A stretch of 41,395 nt of DNA from Marinobacterium sp. xm-d-530 (GCA_949499045.1 CATEEE010000259.1:1-41395), one strand, 5' to 3'. Positions 8,061 through 16,697 are shown, counted from the stretch's first letter. The notes: generated by a model not told the origin, from the sequence alone. Program-made: numbers and translations.

Positions 8061-9218
8061 TCAAAGAATTTCGGCACAATCTTGCATAAGCGCTCGTCTA
8101 GCAATAATTAAACGCATGATTTCATTGGTGCCTTCAAGAATACGGTGAACCCTGTTATCACGCAGATAACGTTCCATGGGATACTCTTTGATGTAGCCAT
8201 ATCCACCAAATATTTGAAGAGCCTCGTCAGTAATGTTGTAGCCTGCATCCGTTGCAAACTGTTTAGCCATTGCACAATAAACAGTTTTATCAGGGTGCCC
8301 GGCATCCAAACGACTTGCTGCCATTCGTATCATTTGACGAGCTGCTACCAACTGAGTTGTCATGTCTGCTAATTTGAATTGAAGAGCTTGGTAGTTACCA
8401 AGCGCTTTACCAAATTGGCTTCGATCAAGCATGTAGTCCCGCGCACGTTGGAGTGCTGCCTGAGCAGTGCCTATCGAACAAGCTCCGATATTAATACGAC
8501 CACCATCAAGTCCTTTCATGGCAATCTTAAATCCATCACCCTCATCGCCAAGAATTGCAGAGGCAGGAACATGTACATTTTCGAATGTAATCATGCGGGT
8601 TGGTTGGCTATTCCAACCCATTTTTTGCTCTTTTCGTCCATAGGTAATACCGGGTGTTTTTGCATCCACAACGAATGCAGAAATACCTTTAGCACCGGCT
8701 TCGCCAGTGCGTGCCATTACAACAAGGACATCGGTGGAACCTGCTCCTGAGATGAAGATTTTACTTCCATTAATTATGTACTCATCTCCTTCACGACGAG
8801 CCGTTGTTTTAATGGAGGCAGCATCTGATCCAGCATTGGGTTCTGTCAGACAGTAAGATGCGAACTTTTCACCTGCGGTCAGTTCAGGACACCAAGCCAT
8901 TCGGGTATCACTGTTACCAAACTCGGCAATCATCCAAGTCGACATATTATGGATTGTGATATAAGCGGTGGTTGAGGTGCAGCCCATCGCTAATTCTTCA
9001 AAAATGATACTTGCATCAAGTCGACTAAGACCAAGCCCCCCAACATCCTCTGGCGAATACAGGCCACAAAAACCTAATTCACCAGCTTTTTTCAGTGTTT
9101 CAATTGGGAATATCTGTTCTTCGTCCCATTCCGCCGCGTGAGGCTCTAGTTCTTTTTGTGCGAAACTACGAGCCATATCTGCGAAAGCAATTTGGTCTTC
9201 ATTAAGTTCGAAATCCAT
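8061..9218 (-). CDS. Acyl-CoA dehydrogenase, probably isobutyryl-CoA dehydrogenase
   Basis: This 385-residue FAD flavoprotein oxidises an acyl-CoA to the 2-enoyl form and passes electrons to ETF. It shows CLTEPNAGSDAAS (FAD and substrate contact), the KMGWNSQPTRMITFENV segment, RSQFGKALGNYQALQFKLAD, and the C-terminal catalytic-base segment HRILEGTNEIMR with Glu at about residue 362. Catalytic-base position fits the short-chain and isobutyryl (ACAD8) branch rather than isovaleryl-CoA dehydrogenase. Placement between mmsA and the hydratase supports isobutyryl-CoA as the natural substrate; 2-methylbutyryl-CoA from isoleucine is a plausible second one. Confidence 0.9.
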   Translation of the reverse strand: MDFELNEDQIAFADMARSFAQKELEPHAAEWDEEQIFPIETLKKAGELGFCGLYSPEDVGGLGLSRLDASIIFEELAMGCTSTTAYITIHNMSTWMIAEFGNSDTRMAWCPELTAGEKFASYCLTEPNAGSDAASIKTTARREGDEYIINGSKIFISGAGSTDVLVVMARTGEAGAKGISAFVVDAKTPGITYGRKEQKMGWNSQPTRMITFENVHVPASAILGDEGDGFKIAMKGLDGGRINIGACSIGTAQAALQRARDYMLDRSQFGKALGNYQALQFKLADMTTQLVAARQMIRMAASRLDAGHPDKTVYCAMAKQFATDAGYNITDEALQIFGGYGYIKEYPMERYLRDNRVHRILEGTNEIMRLIIARRALMQDCAEIL

Positions 9219-9258
9219 AGCTTTACCTTTTTATCGTTATTTTCTGAATGCAAAAGGA

Positions 9259-10752
9259 TTACTTTAGCTGAATAGTGGTGTTGACCCCAGTATCTATATC
9301 CTCTTCGAACCAGCGAGACGTAACCGTTTTAGTTTCAGTATAAAACTTAACAGCCTGTTTACCGTATGCATGCTGATCACCATAAAATGACTTACGCCAT
9401 CCTGTGAAAGAGAACATTGGAAGTGGGACGGGTACTGGTACGTTAATGCCTACTTGACCGACCTTGATTTCGTGTTGGTATTTGCGTGCGACCGCTCCCG
9501 AAGATGTAAAAATTGATGTGCCATTTCCGTAAGGGTTTTCATTTATTAACTCAATTGCATCTTCTAAAGATTCAACTTCTATAACACACAAGACAGGACC
9601 AAAGATCTCTTCCTGATAAATTGTCATATCAGTGCTTACGTTACTGAATAGAGTAGGTCCTACCCAGTTCCCATCCGGATATCCTTCAACTTCACAGTTG
9701 CTTCCGTCAAGTAGGCAGTTAGCCCCTTGATCTTTACCTTGCTGAATAAAATCTAACACTCGTTGGCGTGCAGCAGGATTAATAAGCGGCCCGTACCCTG
9801 CTTCAGGGTCATTCCATGCACCTGGGCGCACCTTCTTCATGGCATCTCGTAATTCAGGTATCCATTCCTTAGCACTACCAACAAACAGAGCGACTGAAAT
9901 GGCCATACATCTTTGACCGCCGGCCCCTATTGAAGCCCCTACAAGGTTATTAATGACTTGGTTTTTTGAAGCATCAGGCATGATCACCATATGGTTTTTG
10001 GCGCCCGCAAAAGCTTGTACGCGTTTTAAGTGTTCGGTACCTGTGCGATAAATGTGCTCACCTACGGCAACGGATCCGACAAAAGAAATTGCAGGAGTAT
10101 CCTTGTGAGTTAAAAGCTGATCAACGACTTCCTTAGTGCCGTGAACAACTTGAAGTAGACCCTCGGGAGCCCCAGCCTCAATGAAAAGCTCGGCGAGACG
10201 CATAGGAGTCAACGGATCTTGCTCTGAGGGTTTGAGCACGAAGGTATTACCGCATGCAATAGCCATAGGGAACATCCACAAAGGAATCATGGCAGGGAAG
10301 TTGAATGGGGTGATGCCAACACAAACGCCCAATGGTTGTGTAATGCTATAGCAATCAATTTTACGAGCTACGTTTTCAACCGTTTCACCCATTGATAATG
10401 AAGCGATGTTGCAGGCATGTTCTACGACTTCAATCCCTCTCCACACATCTCCCTTAGCATCCTCAAAGGTCTTGCCGGTTTCGCTTGATAATAAAGTAGC
10501 GATTTCATCATGATGCTCTTTCAATAGCGCTTGATAACGAAGCATTAAACGAGCGCGCTCTCCAACAGGTGTCTCTTTCCATATTTCGAATGCATTTTTT
10601 GCTGAGTCGATCGCTTTTTCAACTTCAGCTGCCGTAGCGCAAGGTACTTCAGCAATAACATTTTGTGTGGCAGGATCAGTGACAGGAATAAATTTGTCTG
10701 ATTGGCTTTGAACCATCTGACCATTAATGAGTAAAGGAACGCGAACAGTCAT
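9259..10752 (-). CDS. mmsA: Methylmalonate-semialdehyde dehydrogenase (acylating)
   Basis: This 497-residue CoA-acylating aldehyde dehydrogenase converts methylmalonate semialdehyde, NAD and CoA to propionyl-CoA and CO2. The MmsA pattern is clear: TPFNFPAMIPLWMFPMAIA, FVLKPSEQDPLTP, FVGSVAVGEHIY, and the catalytic cysteine in GAGGQRCMAISVA (Cys282). The terminal FTGWRKSFYGDQHAYGKQAV segment is also typical. It is the first gene of the valine operon; its start is preceded by AGGAG. The mmsR-type regulator lies divergently 140 bases away, the arrangement known for mmsAB regulation in pseudomonads. Confidence 0.96.
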   Translation of the reverse strand: MTVRVPLLINGQMVQSQSDKFIPVTDPATQNVIAEVPCATAAEVEKAIDSAKNAFEIWKETPVGERARLMLRYQALLKEHHDEIATLLSSETGKTFEDAKGDVWRGIEVVEHACNIASLSMGETVENVARKIDCYSITQPLGVCVGITPFNFPAMIPLWMFPMAIACGNTFVLKPSEQDPLTPMRLAELFIEAGAPEGLLQVVHGTKEVVDQLLTHKDTPAISFVGSVAVGEHIYRTGTEHLKRVQAFAGAKNHMVIMPDASKNQVINNLVGASIGAGGQRCMAISVALFVGSAKEWIPELRDAMKKVRPGAWNDPEAGYGPLINPAARQRVLDFIQQGKDQGANCLLDGSNCEVEGYPDGNWVGPTLFSNVSTDMTIYQEEIFGPVLCVIEVESLEDAIELINENPYGNGTSIFTSSGAVARKYQHEIKVGQVGINVPVPVPLPMFSFTGWRKSFYGDQHAYGKQAVKFYTETKTVTSRWFEEDIDTGVNTTIQLK

Positions 10753-10892
10753 AGAAAACTCCTAACTAATATTGTTTTTATATTTCAGCTACATTTGTAA
10801 CACCGTTATGGTCGTAATAAGATTGATAATCTTGTTGAGTTGCTGGATTATATTGCGGTAACAATCTAATCATTAGTAGAAGTACAGCAATT
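10753..10892. promoter_or_regulatory. mmsA-mmsR divergent control region with a central palindrome
   Basis: The 140-base A/T-rich spacer holds a palindrome AAGATT-GAT-AATCTT at 10819-10833, near its centre, and a shorter TAAC-ACC-GTTA repeat at about 10798-10808. An AraC-type protein encoded next door would be expected to bind here and activate mmsA. Neither promoter has a clear consensus -35/-10 pair, which fits activator dependence. The binding role is inferred. Confidence 0.45.
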
Positions 10893-11783
10893 ATGAGTAG
10901 ACCGTCGAATTGGCCTTTACCACCAGGAAGTGTTCGCTATTTGGTCCCAAAACCTCTTTGCAAAGATCTCTCAAGGAATCCGCTTAGTAGCGATTTATTC
11001 CCCAAAGCGATGGGATATTACTGCCGTGCCAACGGGCACAAAATGGAACGATTAATACACGATGATTATTTGGTTATTTATTGTGTTCAAGGGGAGGGGG
11101 TATTCAGTGCAAACGCGCATTACATCAGGGTAAAAGCTGGAGATTTTTTAATAGTCCCATCAGGCTTATCACATCGTTATTCATCATCATCAACTGATCC
11201 TTGGACAATTTATTGGGTTCATTTTGAAGGTGGTCAGGTAGAAAACTTTTGTAGCAATACTCAGTTTGAAAGATCGCAGGGTTGTTTCTATTTAAAAAGT
11301 ATAGGCGTACATCCGCAATTGACCAGTAGTTTTGATACGTTATTGAGTTGCCGTAACTCAGTTCATGATTTACCAGTTCATATTTTTTCAGCAAATATTC
11401 TTCGTCAAATTTTGTCACATGTTGCGTTTCTTAACCCACTTGAGCAGTTGCGTCGGCAACGAGAGAGCTTGGACATAGATAGTCTTCATGCACTTATGAA
11501 ATCGAACCTCAGTGAACAATTAAATTTGGATACTTTGGCCGCTAGTGTGAATTTGTCTAAGTATCATTTTGTGAAGCGTTATCGTGAAATAACTGGCACC
11601 ACTCCTATAAATCGTTTTATTCAGATGAAAATTGAACGTGCTTGTTATTTTCTAGATACCACCTACAAAGAGATCAAAGAGATTGCCTTTGAATTAGGTT
11701 ATGAAGATCCATATTATTTTTCTCGAGTATTTCGTAAGCAGATAGGTGTTTCACCAAGCTACTACAGAAAGATGCTCTCTTAA
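10893..11783 (+). CDS. mmsR: AraC-family transcriptional regulator, MmsR type
   Basis: This 296-residue protein has an N-terminal cupin-like sensing domain (for example VYCVQGEGVFSANAHYIRVK and DFLIVPSGLSHRY) and a C-terminal AraC/XylS double helix-turn-helix. The latter runs from about residue 195 to the end and includes LAASVNLSKYHFVKRYREIT and IKEIAFELGYEDPYYFSRVFR. In Pseudomonas aeruginosa the divergent AraC-type MmsR activates mmsAB; position, size and the GYYCRANGH opening segment support the same role here. It is followed after 13 bases by the GFA-family gene, which may be co-transcribed. The inducer is not visible from sequence; 3-hydroxyisobutyrate or a related valine intermediate is the likely candidate by analogy. 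Confidence 0.85.
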   Translation: MSRPSNWPLPPGSVRYLVPKPLCKDLSRNPLSSDLFPKAMGYYCRANGHKMERLIHDDYLVIYCVQGEGVFSANAHYIRVKAGDFLIVPSGLSHRYSSSSTDPWTIYWVHFEGGQVENFCSNTQFERSQGCFYLKSIGVHPQLTSSFDTLLSCRNSVHDLPVHIFSANILRQILSHVAFLNPLEQLRRQRESLDIDSLHALMKSNLSEQLNLDTLAASVNLSKYHFVKRYREITGTTPINRFIQMKIERACYFLDTTYKEIKEIAFELGYEDPYYFSRVFRKQIGVSPSYYRKMLS

Positions 11784-11796
11784 ATAGGAAATATCA

Positions 11797-12156
11797 ATGT
11801 CTGAATCCAAAGCTCGTTGTAGTAGTGGTCAATTGAATACTGTTTGTTATTCAGCTCCGTTACATGTTTTCGTTTGTCACTGTGGCGAGTGCCAGCGGAG
11901 AACAGGCAGTGCATTCGGCTACCAAGCGCTATTCGATGAGAATCAAGTTAAAATAATGGGTAAGTCGAAACGATACACCCAAATTGGCGATAATGGTTTT
12001 CGTGTGAGCTTTAATTTTTGCCCTAGCTGCGGTAGTAAAGTCTGGTATCGAGCAGAACGCGCTGTACAACTCGTTGGAATTCCAGCTGGAGCTTTTGCAG
12101 ATGCAAGCTTTTATCCTCCCAGCAAGTCAATCTTTGAGTCAAATAAACATCCATGA
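11797..12156 (+). CDS. GFA-family (Mss4-like zinc) protein, probably truncated and decaying
   Basis: This 119-residue protein belongs to the glutathione-dependent formaldehyde-activating (GFA) fold. It has VCHCGECQRRTGSAFG and NFCPSCGSKVWY, which supply most of the usual zinc cysteines. Two oddities suggest loss of function. The first CxCG site reads CSSG, with the second cysteine replaced by serine. The frame stops at TGA right after ESNKHP, where relatives have HPW; changing that TGA to TGG would extend the frame by LELIEVME to the next stop at 12181. The gene follows mmsR closely with an AGGAA ribosome site. The enzymatic role of most family members is unproven. Confidence 0.7.
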   Translation: MSESKARCSSGQLNTVCYSAPLHVFVCHCGECQRRTGSAFGYQALFDENQVKIMGKSKRYTQIGDNGFRVSFNFCPSCGSKVWYRAERAVQLVGIPAGAFADASFYPPSKSIFESNKHP

Positions 12157-12209
12157 TTAGAGCTTATCGAAGTTATGGAGTGACTAATTTGAATCGTTTA
12201 AACAATCTC

Positions 12210-12261
12210 TAGGGGTTTACTAGCAAATCATATTCGGATAAAAATAGGGGTAAACCCCTAT
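12210..12261. promoter_or_regulatory. Nested inverted repeats before the racemase operon
   Basis: TAGGGGTTTAC at 12210-12220 is exactly complementary to GTAAACCCCTA at 12250-12260. The right arm is also part of a tight palindrome, ATAGGGG-TAAA-CCCCTAT (12244-12261). It ends 14 bases before the acyl-CoA dehydrogenase ATG. The three copies of the AGGGGT/ACCCCT core suggest either a regulator binding site with two operators or alternative RNA hairpins over the leader. No regulator for it is identified. Confidence 0.6.
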
Positions 12262-12275
12262 AGGAACTCCATAAA

Positions 12276-13433
12276 ATGAATTTGCAGCTGAACGATGAAC
12301 AGTTACTGATACAAGAGACGGCTAGGCGTATTGCTCAGTCTAAAATTTCAGAATCAGCAGCTGAACTTGATCGAACAAAAGATTTATCTCTTCTTATTGA
12401 TAATTGTAAAGCTTTAGCTGAATTAGGCTTTATGGGGTTGCACATCGATGCGACCTATGGAGGCAGTGACGCTGGTACGGTGGCATTTAGCGTTGCACTC
12501 ACTGAGATAGGTCGTGCATGCGCCTCCACAGCTGTAACCATGTCAGTTACTAATATGGTTGCAGAAGTAATTCAGTCAGTTGGTAGTGAGGAACAAAAAC
12601 AATACTACCTTCCTAAGCTTTGTAGTGGTGAGTTCAAAGCCGGTAGTTTCTGTCTTACAGAGTCCGGCGCAGGTTCTGATCCTGCATCAATGCTTACTAA
12701 AGCAGATCGTGTAGACGGAGGTTACTGCATCACTGGCACTAAACAGTGGATTACAAGTGCCAAGTTTGCAGGAGTCTTTGTTGTTTGGGCCGTCACTGAT
12801 TCTCGAGCTCCTAAAGGCAAAGGGATATCTTGTTTTTTAGTGGACTCTGACAATCCAGGAATACAAATTGGGCCCTCGGAACATAAAATGGGTCAGCAAG
12901 GCTCTGCCACCAATGAAGTACATTTTGATCAAGTTTTCGTGAAAGATTCAGCTCTCTTAGGTCAATTGAATGATGGATTTAGAATAGCGGTTTCAGAGTT
13001 AGCCGGTGGACGAATCGGTGTCGGTTCTCTTGCACTTGGTATTGGGCTGGCTGCTATGGATTATGCGTCAGGTTATGTAACTGAGCGTCATCAATTTGGA
13101 AAAGCTATATCGGATTTTCAGGGCATTCAGTGGATGATGTCTGATCGCTACACAGAGCTAGAGGCGTCACGTTTACTTCTTATGTCAGCAGCGGATCGAA
13201 AGGATAGGGGACTCAATTTCGCCAAAGAAGCATCCATGGCAAAACTATTTGCTACTGAAAAAGCAAATTCAGCATGTTATACCGCGCTTCAAATGTTAGG
13301 TGGGTACGGTTACATGCAAGAGTATCCTGTCGAAAGATATTGTCGAGACGCGCGAATAACAACGATTTACGAAGGCACCAGTGAGATTCAACGTGTGATC
13401 ATCTCACGTGAAATTCTCCGTGAATTGGGTTAG
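12276..13433 (+). CDS. Acyl-CoA dehydrogenase of unassigned substrate
   Basis: This 385-residue FAD-dependent acyl-CoA dehydrogenase shows CLTESGAGSDPAS, the KMGQQGSATNEVHFDQVFV segment, RHQFGKAISDFQGIQWMMSD and the catalytic glutamate in TTIYEGTSEIQR (about residue 366), as in the short- and branched-chain group. It is the first gene of a plus-strand operon and is directly followed, without spacing, by the racemase-like gene. An AGGA ribosome site precedes the ATG. Two other dehydrogenases in the window already serve valine and leucine, so this one probably handles a different, perhaps 2-methyl-branched, acyl-CoA. That is inferred from its neighbours. Confidence 0.88.
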   Translation: MNLQLNDEQLLIQETARRIAQSKISESAAELDRTKDLSLLIDNCKALAELGFMGLHIDATYGGSDAGTVAFSVALTEIGRACASTAVTMSVTNMVAEVIQSVGSEEQKQYYLPKLCSGEFKAGSFCLTESGAGSDPASMLTKADRVDGGYCITGTKQWITSAKFAGVFVVWAVTDSRAPKGKGISCFLVDSDNPGIQIGPSEHKMGQQGSATNEVHFDQVFVKDSALLGQLNDGFRIAVSELAGGRIGVGSLALGIGLAAMDYASGYVTERHQFGKAISDFQGIQWMMSDRYTELEASRLLLMSAADRKDRGLNFAKEASMAKLFATEKANSACYTALQMLGGYGYMQEYPVERYCRDARITTIYEGTSEIQRVIISREILRELG

Positions 13434-14594
13434 ATGATGAAACCCCTTGACGGTTTAAAGGTTCTCGATTTTTCGACGCTTCTACCCGGACCATTTGCAT
13501 CAATGTTGTTGGCTGATATGGGGGCCGATGTCATTAGAGTAGAGCCTCCTGACAAGCCTGATCTTGTTCGAGATCTTGAACCTCAGATAGAGGGACAATC
13601 TTCAGCATTTAGGTATCTCAATAGAGGCAAGCGATCTATCGCTTTAAACCTAAAGAGTCAAAAGGCTATCGAGGTGGTTCACAAACTACTGGATGAGTTT
13701 GATATTGTCATTGAGCAATTTAGACCTGGTGTGATGACAAAACTTGGAATTGGTTATGAACAACTCAAACAAGTTAAACCAGATTTAATTTATTGTTCGA
13801 TTACAGGTTATGGGCAAGACGGTGAGTACGCTACCCGCGCCGGTCATGATATCAATTACTTAGCTTTATCAGGAATCTCTAGTCACACAGGTCGTGTTTC
13901 TAGTGGGCCTAGTTTGAGCGGTCTTCAGATAGCCGATTTGGCGGGAGGCTCACAACCAGCGGTAATCGGTATTTTGAGTGCAGTTATACATCGATCTCGC
14001 ACAGGTGAGGGGGCGCATATTGATATTTCCATGGCCGATAACTGTCTTGCATTACAGCCACTTCTTGTACCGGGACAGTTGAATGGGGCTTCTAAGGAAC
14101 AACTAGAAACGCACTTCCTTAATGGTGCAGGTATTTATGATTATTATCCTACTCGAGATGGTCGTTACATTGCGGTAGGCAGTTTAGAGCCCAAATTTAA
14201 ACGTATTTTGCTAGCAACGCTAAACCTTTCTGATGCGGAAAATCTTAATGATGAGTCGTTAAAGGTTAAGTTAAAAGAACGTTTTTTATCAGCAGATCAG
14301 CATGATTGGGTTCATCTATTTTCTGCAGTTGATGCGTGCGTTGAACCGGTTTTAGATATCAAACAGACCGTAAACCATCCTTTATTCAGTTCTCGCGGTT
14401 TAGTAACCACAACTGATACGGGTGAGATTCAAATTGCACCTGCAATTCGCTTCAATGGCACTGTAAACAAACTTCCTGATCCAGCCCCAAATTTAGGGGG
14501 CAATAGAGACGAGATACTTTCCCAAATTGGCCTTTCTCAGTTAGATATTGACCAACTAAGTGAACAAGGGCTTTTTGGTAATCAAGAACAATAA
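13434..14594 (+). CDS. Alpha-methylacyl-CoA racemase-like protein (CaiB/BaiF, CoA-transferase III fold)
   Basis: This 386-residue protein has the family III CoA-transferase fold. The opening segment VLDFSTLLPGPFASMLLADM is general to the family, but the active-site residues are those of alpha-methylacyl-CoA racemase. His138 lies in RAGHDINYLALSG, Asp168 in IADLAGG, exactly 30 residues later as in the mycobacterial enzyme, and Glu252 in AVGSLEPKF. These enzymes interconvert (2R)- and (2S)-methylacyl-CoA, so that the S form can be dehydrogenated. Two ATG codons in a row begin the gene immediately after the dehydrogenase stop. A true CoA-transferase is the alternative, but the His/Asp/Glu set argues for racemase. 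Confidence 0.78.
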   Translation: MMKPLDGLKVLDFSTLLPGPFASMLLADMGADVIRVEPPDKPDLVRDLEPQIEGQSSAFRYLNRGKRSIALNLKSQKAIEVVHKLLDEFDIVIEQFRPGVMTKLGIGYEQLKQVKPDLIYCSITGYGQDGEYATRAGHDINYLALSGISSHTGRVSSGPSLSGLQIADLAGGSQPAVIGILSAVIHRSRTGEGAHIDISMADNCLALQPLLVPGQLNGASKEQLETHFLNGAGIYDYYPTRDGRYIAVGSLEPKFKRILLATLNLSDAENLNDESLKVKLKERFLSADQHDWVHLFSAVDACVEPVLDIKQTVNHPLFSSRGLVTTTDTGEIQIAPAIRFNGTVNKLPDPAPNLGGNRDEILSQIGLSQLDIDQLSEQGLFGNQEQ

Positions 14595-14613
14595 AAAGAG
14601 CATGGAGAGAAAA

Positions 14614-16269
14614 ATGACCACACAAAATTATCAACAGTTCTATGACAACTTCAATGTCAGTCAGGTAGAACAAGAAATGGTTGGTTCTTTAGAGGCCGGT
14701 TTTAATGTTTGTGAAGAGATCATAGACAAATGGTGTTCAGATCCCAATCGAGTAGCATTGCGTCACGAGGGGTTAGACGGTGCTTCTTCCGTATACACAT
14801 TTGTAGAACTAAAAGAAAAATCGTCACAATTTGCAAACTATCTTACGTCTAAAGGTATTGGAAGGGGTGACTGTGTCTCAGCACTTCTCCCTCGATCACC
14901 TGAATTGATGGTTGTGATTCTTGGCACATTACGTGCGGGAGCTGTTTATCAACCGCTATTTACTGCTTTTGGTTCTGGTGCTATTGAATATCGTGTACAA
15001 CAAGCTAACACCCGTTTGATTGTAACAGATCCGTCAAATCGCCCTAAGTTGGACGATGTTGAGGGTTGTCCAGAGGTGCTCTTGGTTAACGCGAAACATG
15101 CTGCGAAACAATATAATACCGAAGAAGATTTCGCCTCTTCTGTGTTCGTTCAGTCTTCAAAATTTGAACCAGTTTGTGTTGGACATGATGAACCCTTTTT
15201 ACAGATGTTTACCTCCGGTACTGTTGGTAAGTCTAAAGGTGTTGCTGTGCCAACCAAGGCTATACTCTCCTTTTATGTTTATATGCGTTATGCCATTGGA
15301 CTGACTCCCGAGGATAATTTCTGGAATGTAGCAGATCCCGGTTGGGCTTACGGTTTATATTATGCGGTTGTTGGGCCGCTTTTACTCGGGAATGCGACAC
15401 ATTTTTGTGAGGCTGGATTTACACCAGAAACCACTTACGAAATGTTGCGTAAATACAATATAACCAATCTTGCTGCTGCCCCAACTGCATATCGTTTATT
15501 AATGGCAAATGATGGTCAGTTAAGGGCTGATGATAAGTTCAATCTCAGGGTTGCGAGCAGTGCGGGTGAGCCATTAAACCCCGAAGTCATTTCGTGGGTT
15601 AAGCGTCGACTTGGGTGCCCAGTCATGGATCACTACGGTCAAACTGAGACCGGTATGACAGCTTGTAACCATCATTTGCTTGATCAACCAGTGGTTCGTG
15701 TTGGTTCGATGGGATACTCAATGCCGGGGCATCGAGTAGTAGCTCTTGACGCGGACTTTAACGAAGTAGGTGAGGGTGAACAGGGGCAGCTGGCTGTAGA
15801 TGTCTCAAGGTCTCCTCTTTTCTTCTTTCCTGGTTATACTTGGCAAGAGAAAAAGCCTTATCACGGCAATTACTATCTCACCGGTGATGTAGTACTCTGC
15901 CATGGTGATGGCAGTTATTCTTTTACCGGACGAGATGATGACATTATAACTACTGCTGGTTATCGAGTCGGACCTGCTGATGTCGAGAACACTCTACTTG
16001 AGCATGAATCCGTGGCTGAGTCTGGTGTTGTTGGTAAGCCTGACAATAAGCGTGGTGCAATTATCAAAGCTTATGTTGTTCTCAAATTGGGCTTTGAACC
16101 CACTGAGCAATTAATTCAGACTTTACAAACGCACGTCCGAAGTCGATTATCCACACATGCATTTCCAAGAGAAATTGAATTCGTCGACGACTTACCTAAA
16201 ACACCAAGTGGTAAAATACAGCGGTTTGTACTGCGAAACCGTGCACGCGACGAGGTAGATGCCTACTGA
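14614..16269 (+). CDS. Acyl-CoA synthetase (AMP-forming)
   Basis: This 551-residue adenylate-forming ligase activates a carboxylic acid to its CoA ester. The phosphate-binding loop is a variant, MFTSGTVGKSKGVAVP, with Val and Ser where TSGTTGxPKG is usual. Other motifs are NVADPGWAYGLYYAVVGPL, DHYGQTETGM, TGRDDDIITTAGYRVGP and the lysine segment PKTPSGKIQRFVLR. The overall pattern is nearest the acetyl/medium-chain group. The start is placed at 14614, where GGAGAG precedes the ATG; an upstream start at 14560 would overlap the racemase gene. Third gene of the operon, it would supply the acyl-CoA on which the racemase and dehydrogenase act. Confidence 0.87.
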   Translation: MTTQNYQQFYDNFNVSQVEQEMVGSLEAGFNVCEEIIDKWCSDPNRVALRHEGLDGASSVYTFVELKEKSSQFANYLTSKGIGRGDCVSALLPRSPELMVVILGTLRAGAVYQPLFTAFGSGAIEYRVQQANTRLIVTDPSNRPKLDDVEGCPEVLLVNAKHAAKQYNTEEDFASSVFVQSSKFEPVCVGHDEPFLQMFTSGTVGKSKGVAVPTKAILSFYVYMRYAIGLTPEDNFWNVADPGWAYGLYYAVVGPLLLGNATHFCEAGFTPETTYEMLRKYNITNLAAAPTAYRLLMANDGQLRADDKFNLRVASSAGEPLNPEVISWVKRRLGCPVMDHYGQTETGMTACNHHLLDQPVVRVGSMGYSMPGHRVVALDADFNEVGEGEQGQLAVDVSRSPLFFFPGYTWQEKKPYHGNYYLTGDVVLCHGDGSYSFTGRDDDIITTAGYRVGPADVENTLLEHESVAESGVVGKPDNKRGAIIKAYVVLKLGFEPTEQLIQTLQTHVRSRLSTHAFPREIEFVDDLPKTPSGKIQRFVLRNRARDEVDAY

Positions 16270-16285
16270 GTGATTAAGGTGAAAA

Positions 16286-16690
16286 ATGAACTTAGATGAA
16301 ATGAAATCTTTCCTTGCAGAGCAATTTCCGCAAGGAGAGCGCTTCGGTGAATTAGTTGAGTTAGAACCAGGTCAAGCGACTATGAGGTTATCTCAAAATG
16401 ATGATCATAATCGCATAACACCTGCTCATCAAAGATCAACGATAATGGCGCTTGCTGATGTCGCTGTATACGCTGCATTGTTGAGTAAAATCGGTCCGGT
16501 AAGTTTGGCGGTTACTTCAAATTTAAATATCAATTTTATGAAGGAACCAAGCAAAAGTCAGAGTATTCTGGCACAAGCAAAAATGCTTAAAGTCGGTAAA
16601 CGACTGGCTGTGGGAGAAGTGTTGGTTTTTACAACGGGAGACACCGATCCCATTGCTCATGTAACGATGACCTATGCTATCCCAAGCTAA
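16286..16690 (+). CDS. PaaI-type hot-dog thioesterase
   Basis: This 134-residue hot-dog protein has a central ALADVAVYAALLS helix and the TSNLNINFMKEPSKS strand typical of PaaI-like thioesterases. The usual glycine-rich segment before the helix is replaced by TPAHQRSTIM, as in other divergent PaaI relatives. It would hydrolyse an acyl-CoA, perhaps relieving CoA sequestration by a dead-end intermediate of this operon. The start at 16286 follows AAGGTG, 16 bases after the ligase. It ends only 7 bases from the convergent response regulator gene, with no obvious terminator between them. Confidence 0.8.
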   Translation: MNLDEMKSFLAEQFPQGERFGELVELEPGQATMRLSQNDDHNRITPAHQRSTIMALADVAVYAALLSKIGPVSLAVTSNLNINFMKEPSKSQSILAQAKMLKVGKRLAVGEVLVFTTGDTDPIAHVTMTYAIPS

Positions 16691-16697
16691 ATTATTT

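Noticed and set aside
11125..11418. Minus-strand ORF inside the mmsR gene and many similar antisense ORFs
   Set aside because: They lie wholly within strongly supported genes, lack ribosome sites and match no family; they are shadow frames.
12276..16690. DMSP demethylation-type (DmdB/DmdC) or DddD pathway
   Set aside because: The dehydrogenase has the ordinary 385-residue length rather than the longer DmdC form, no DmdA is present, and the CaiB protein is a single-domain racemase-like protein rather than the fused DddD.
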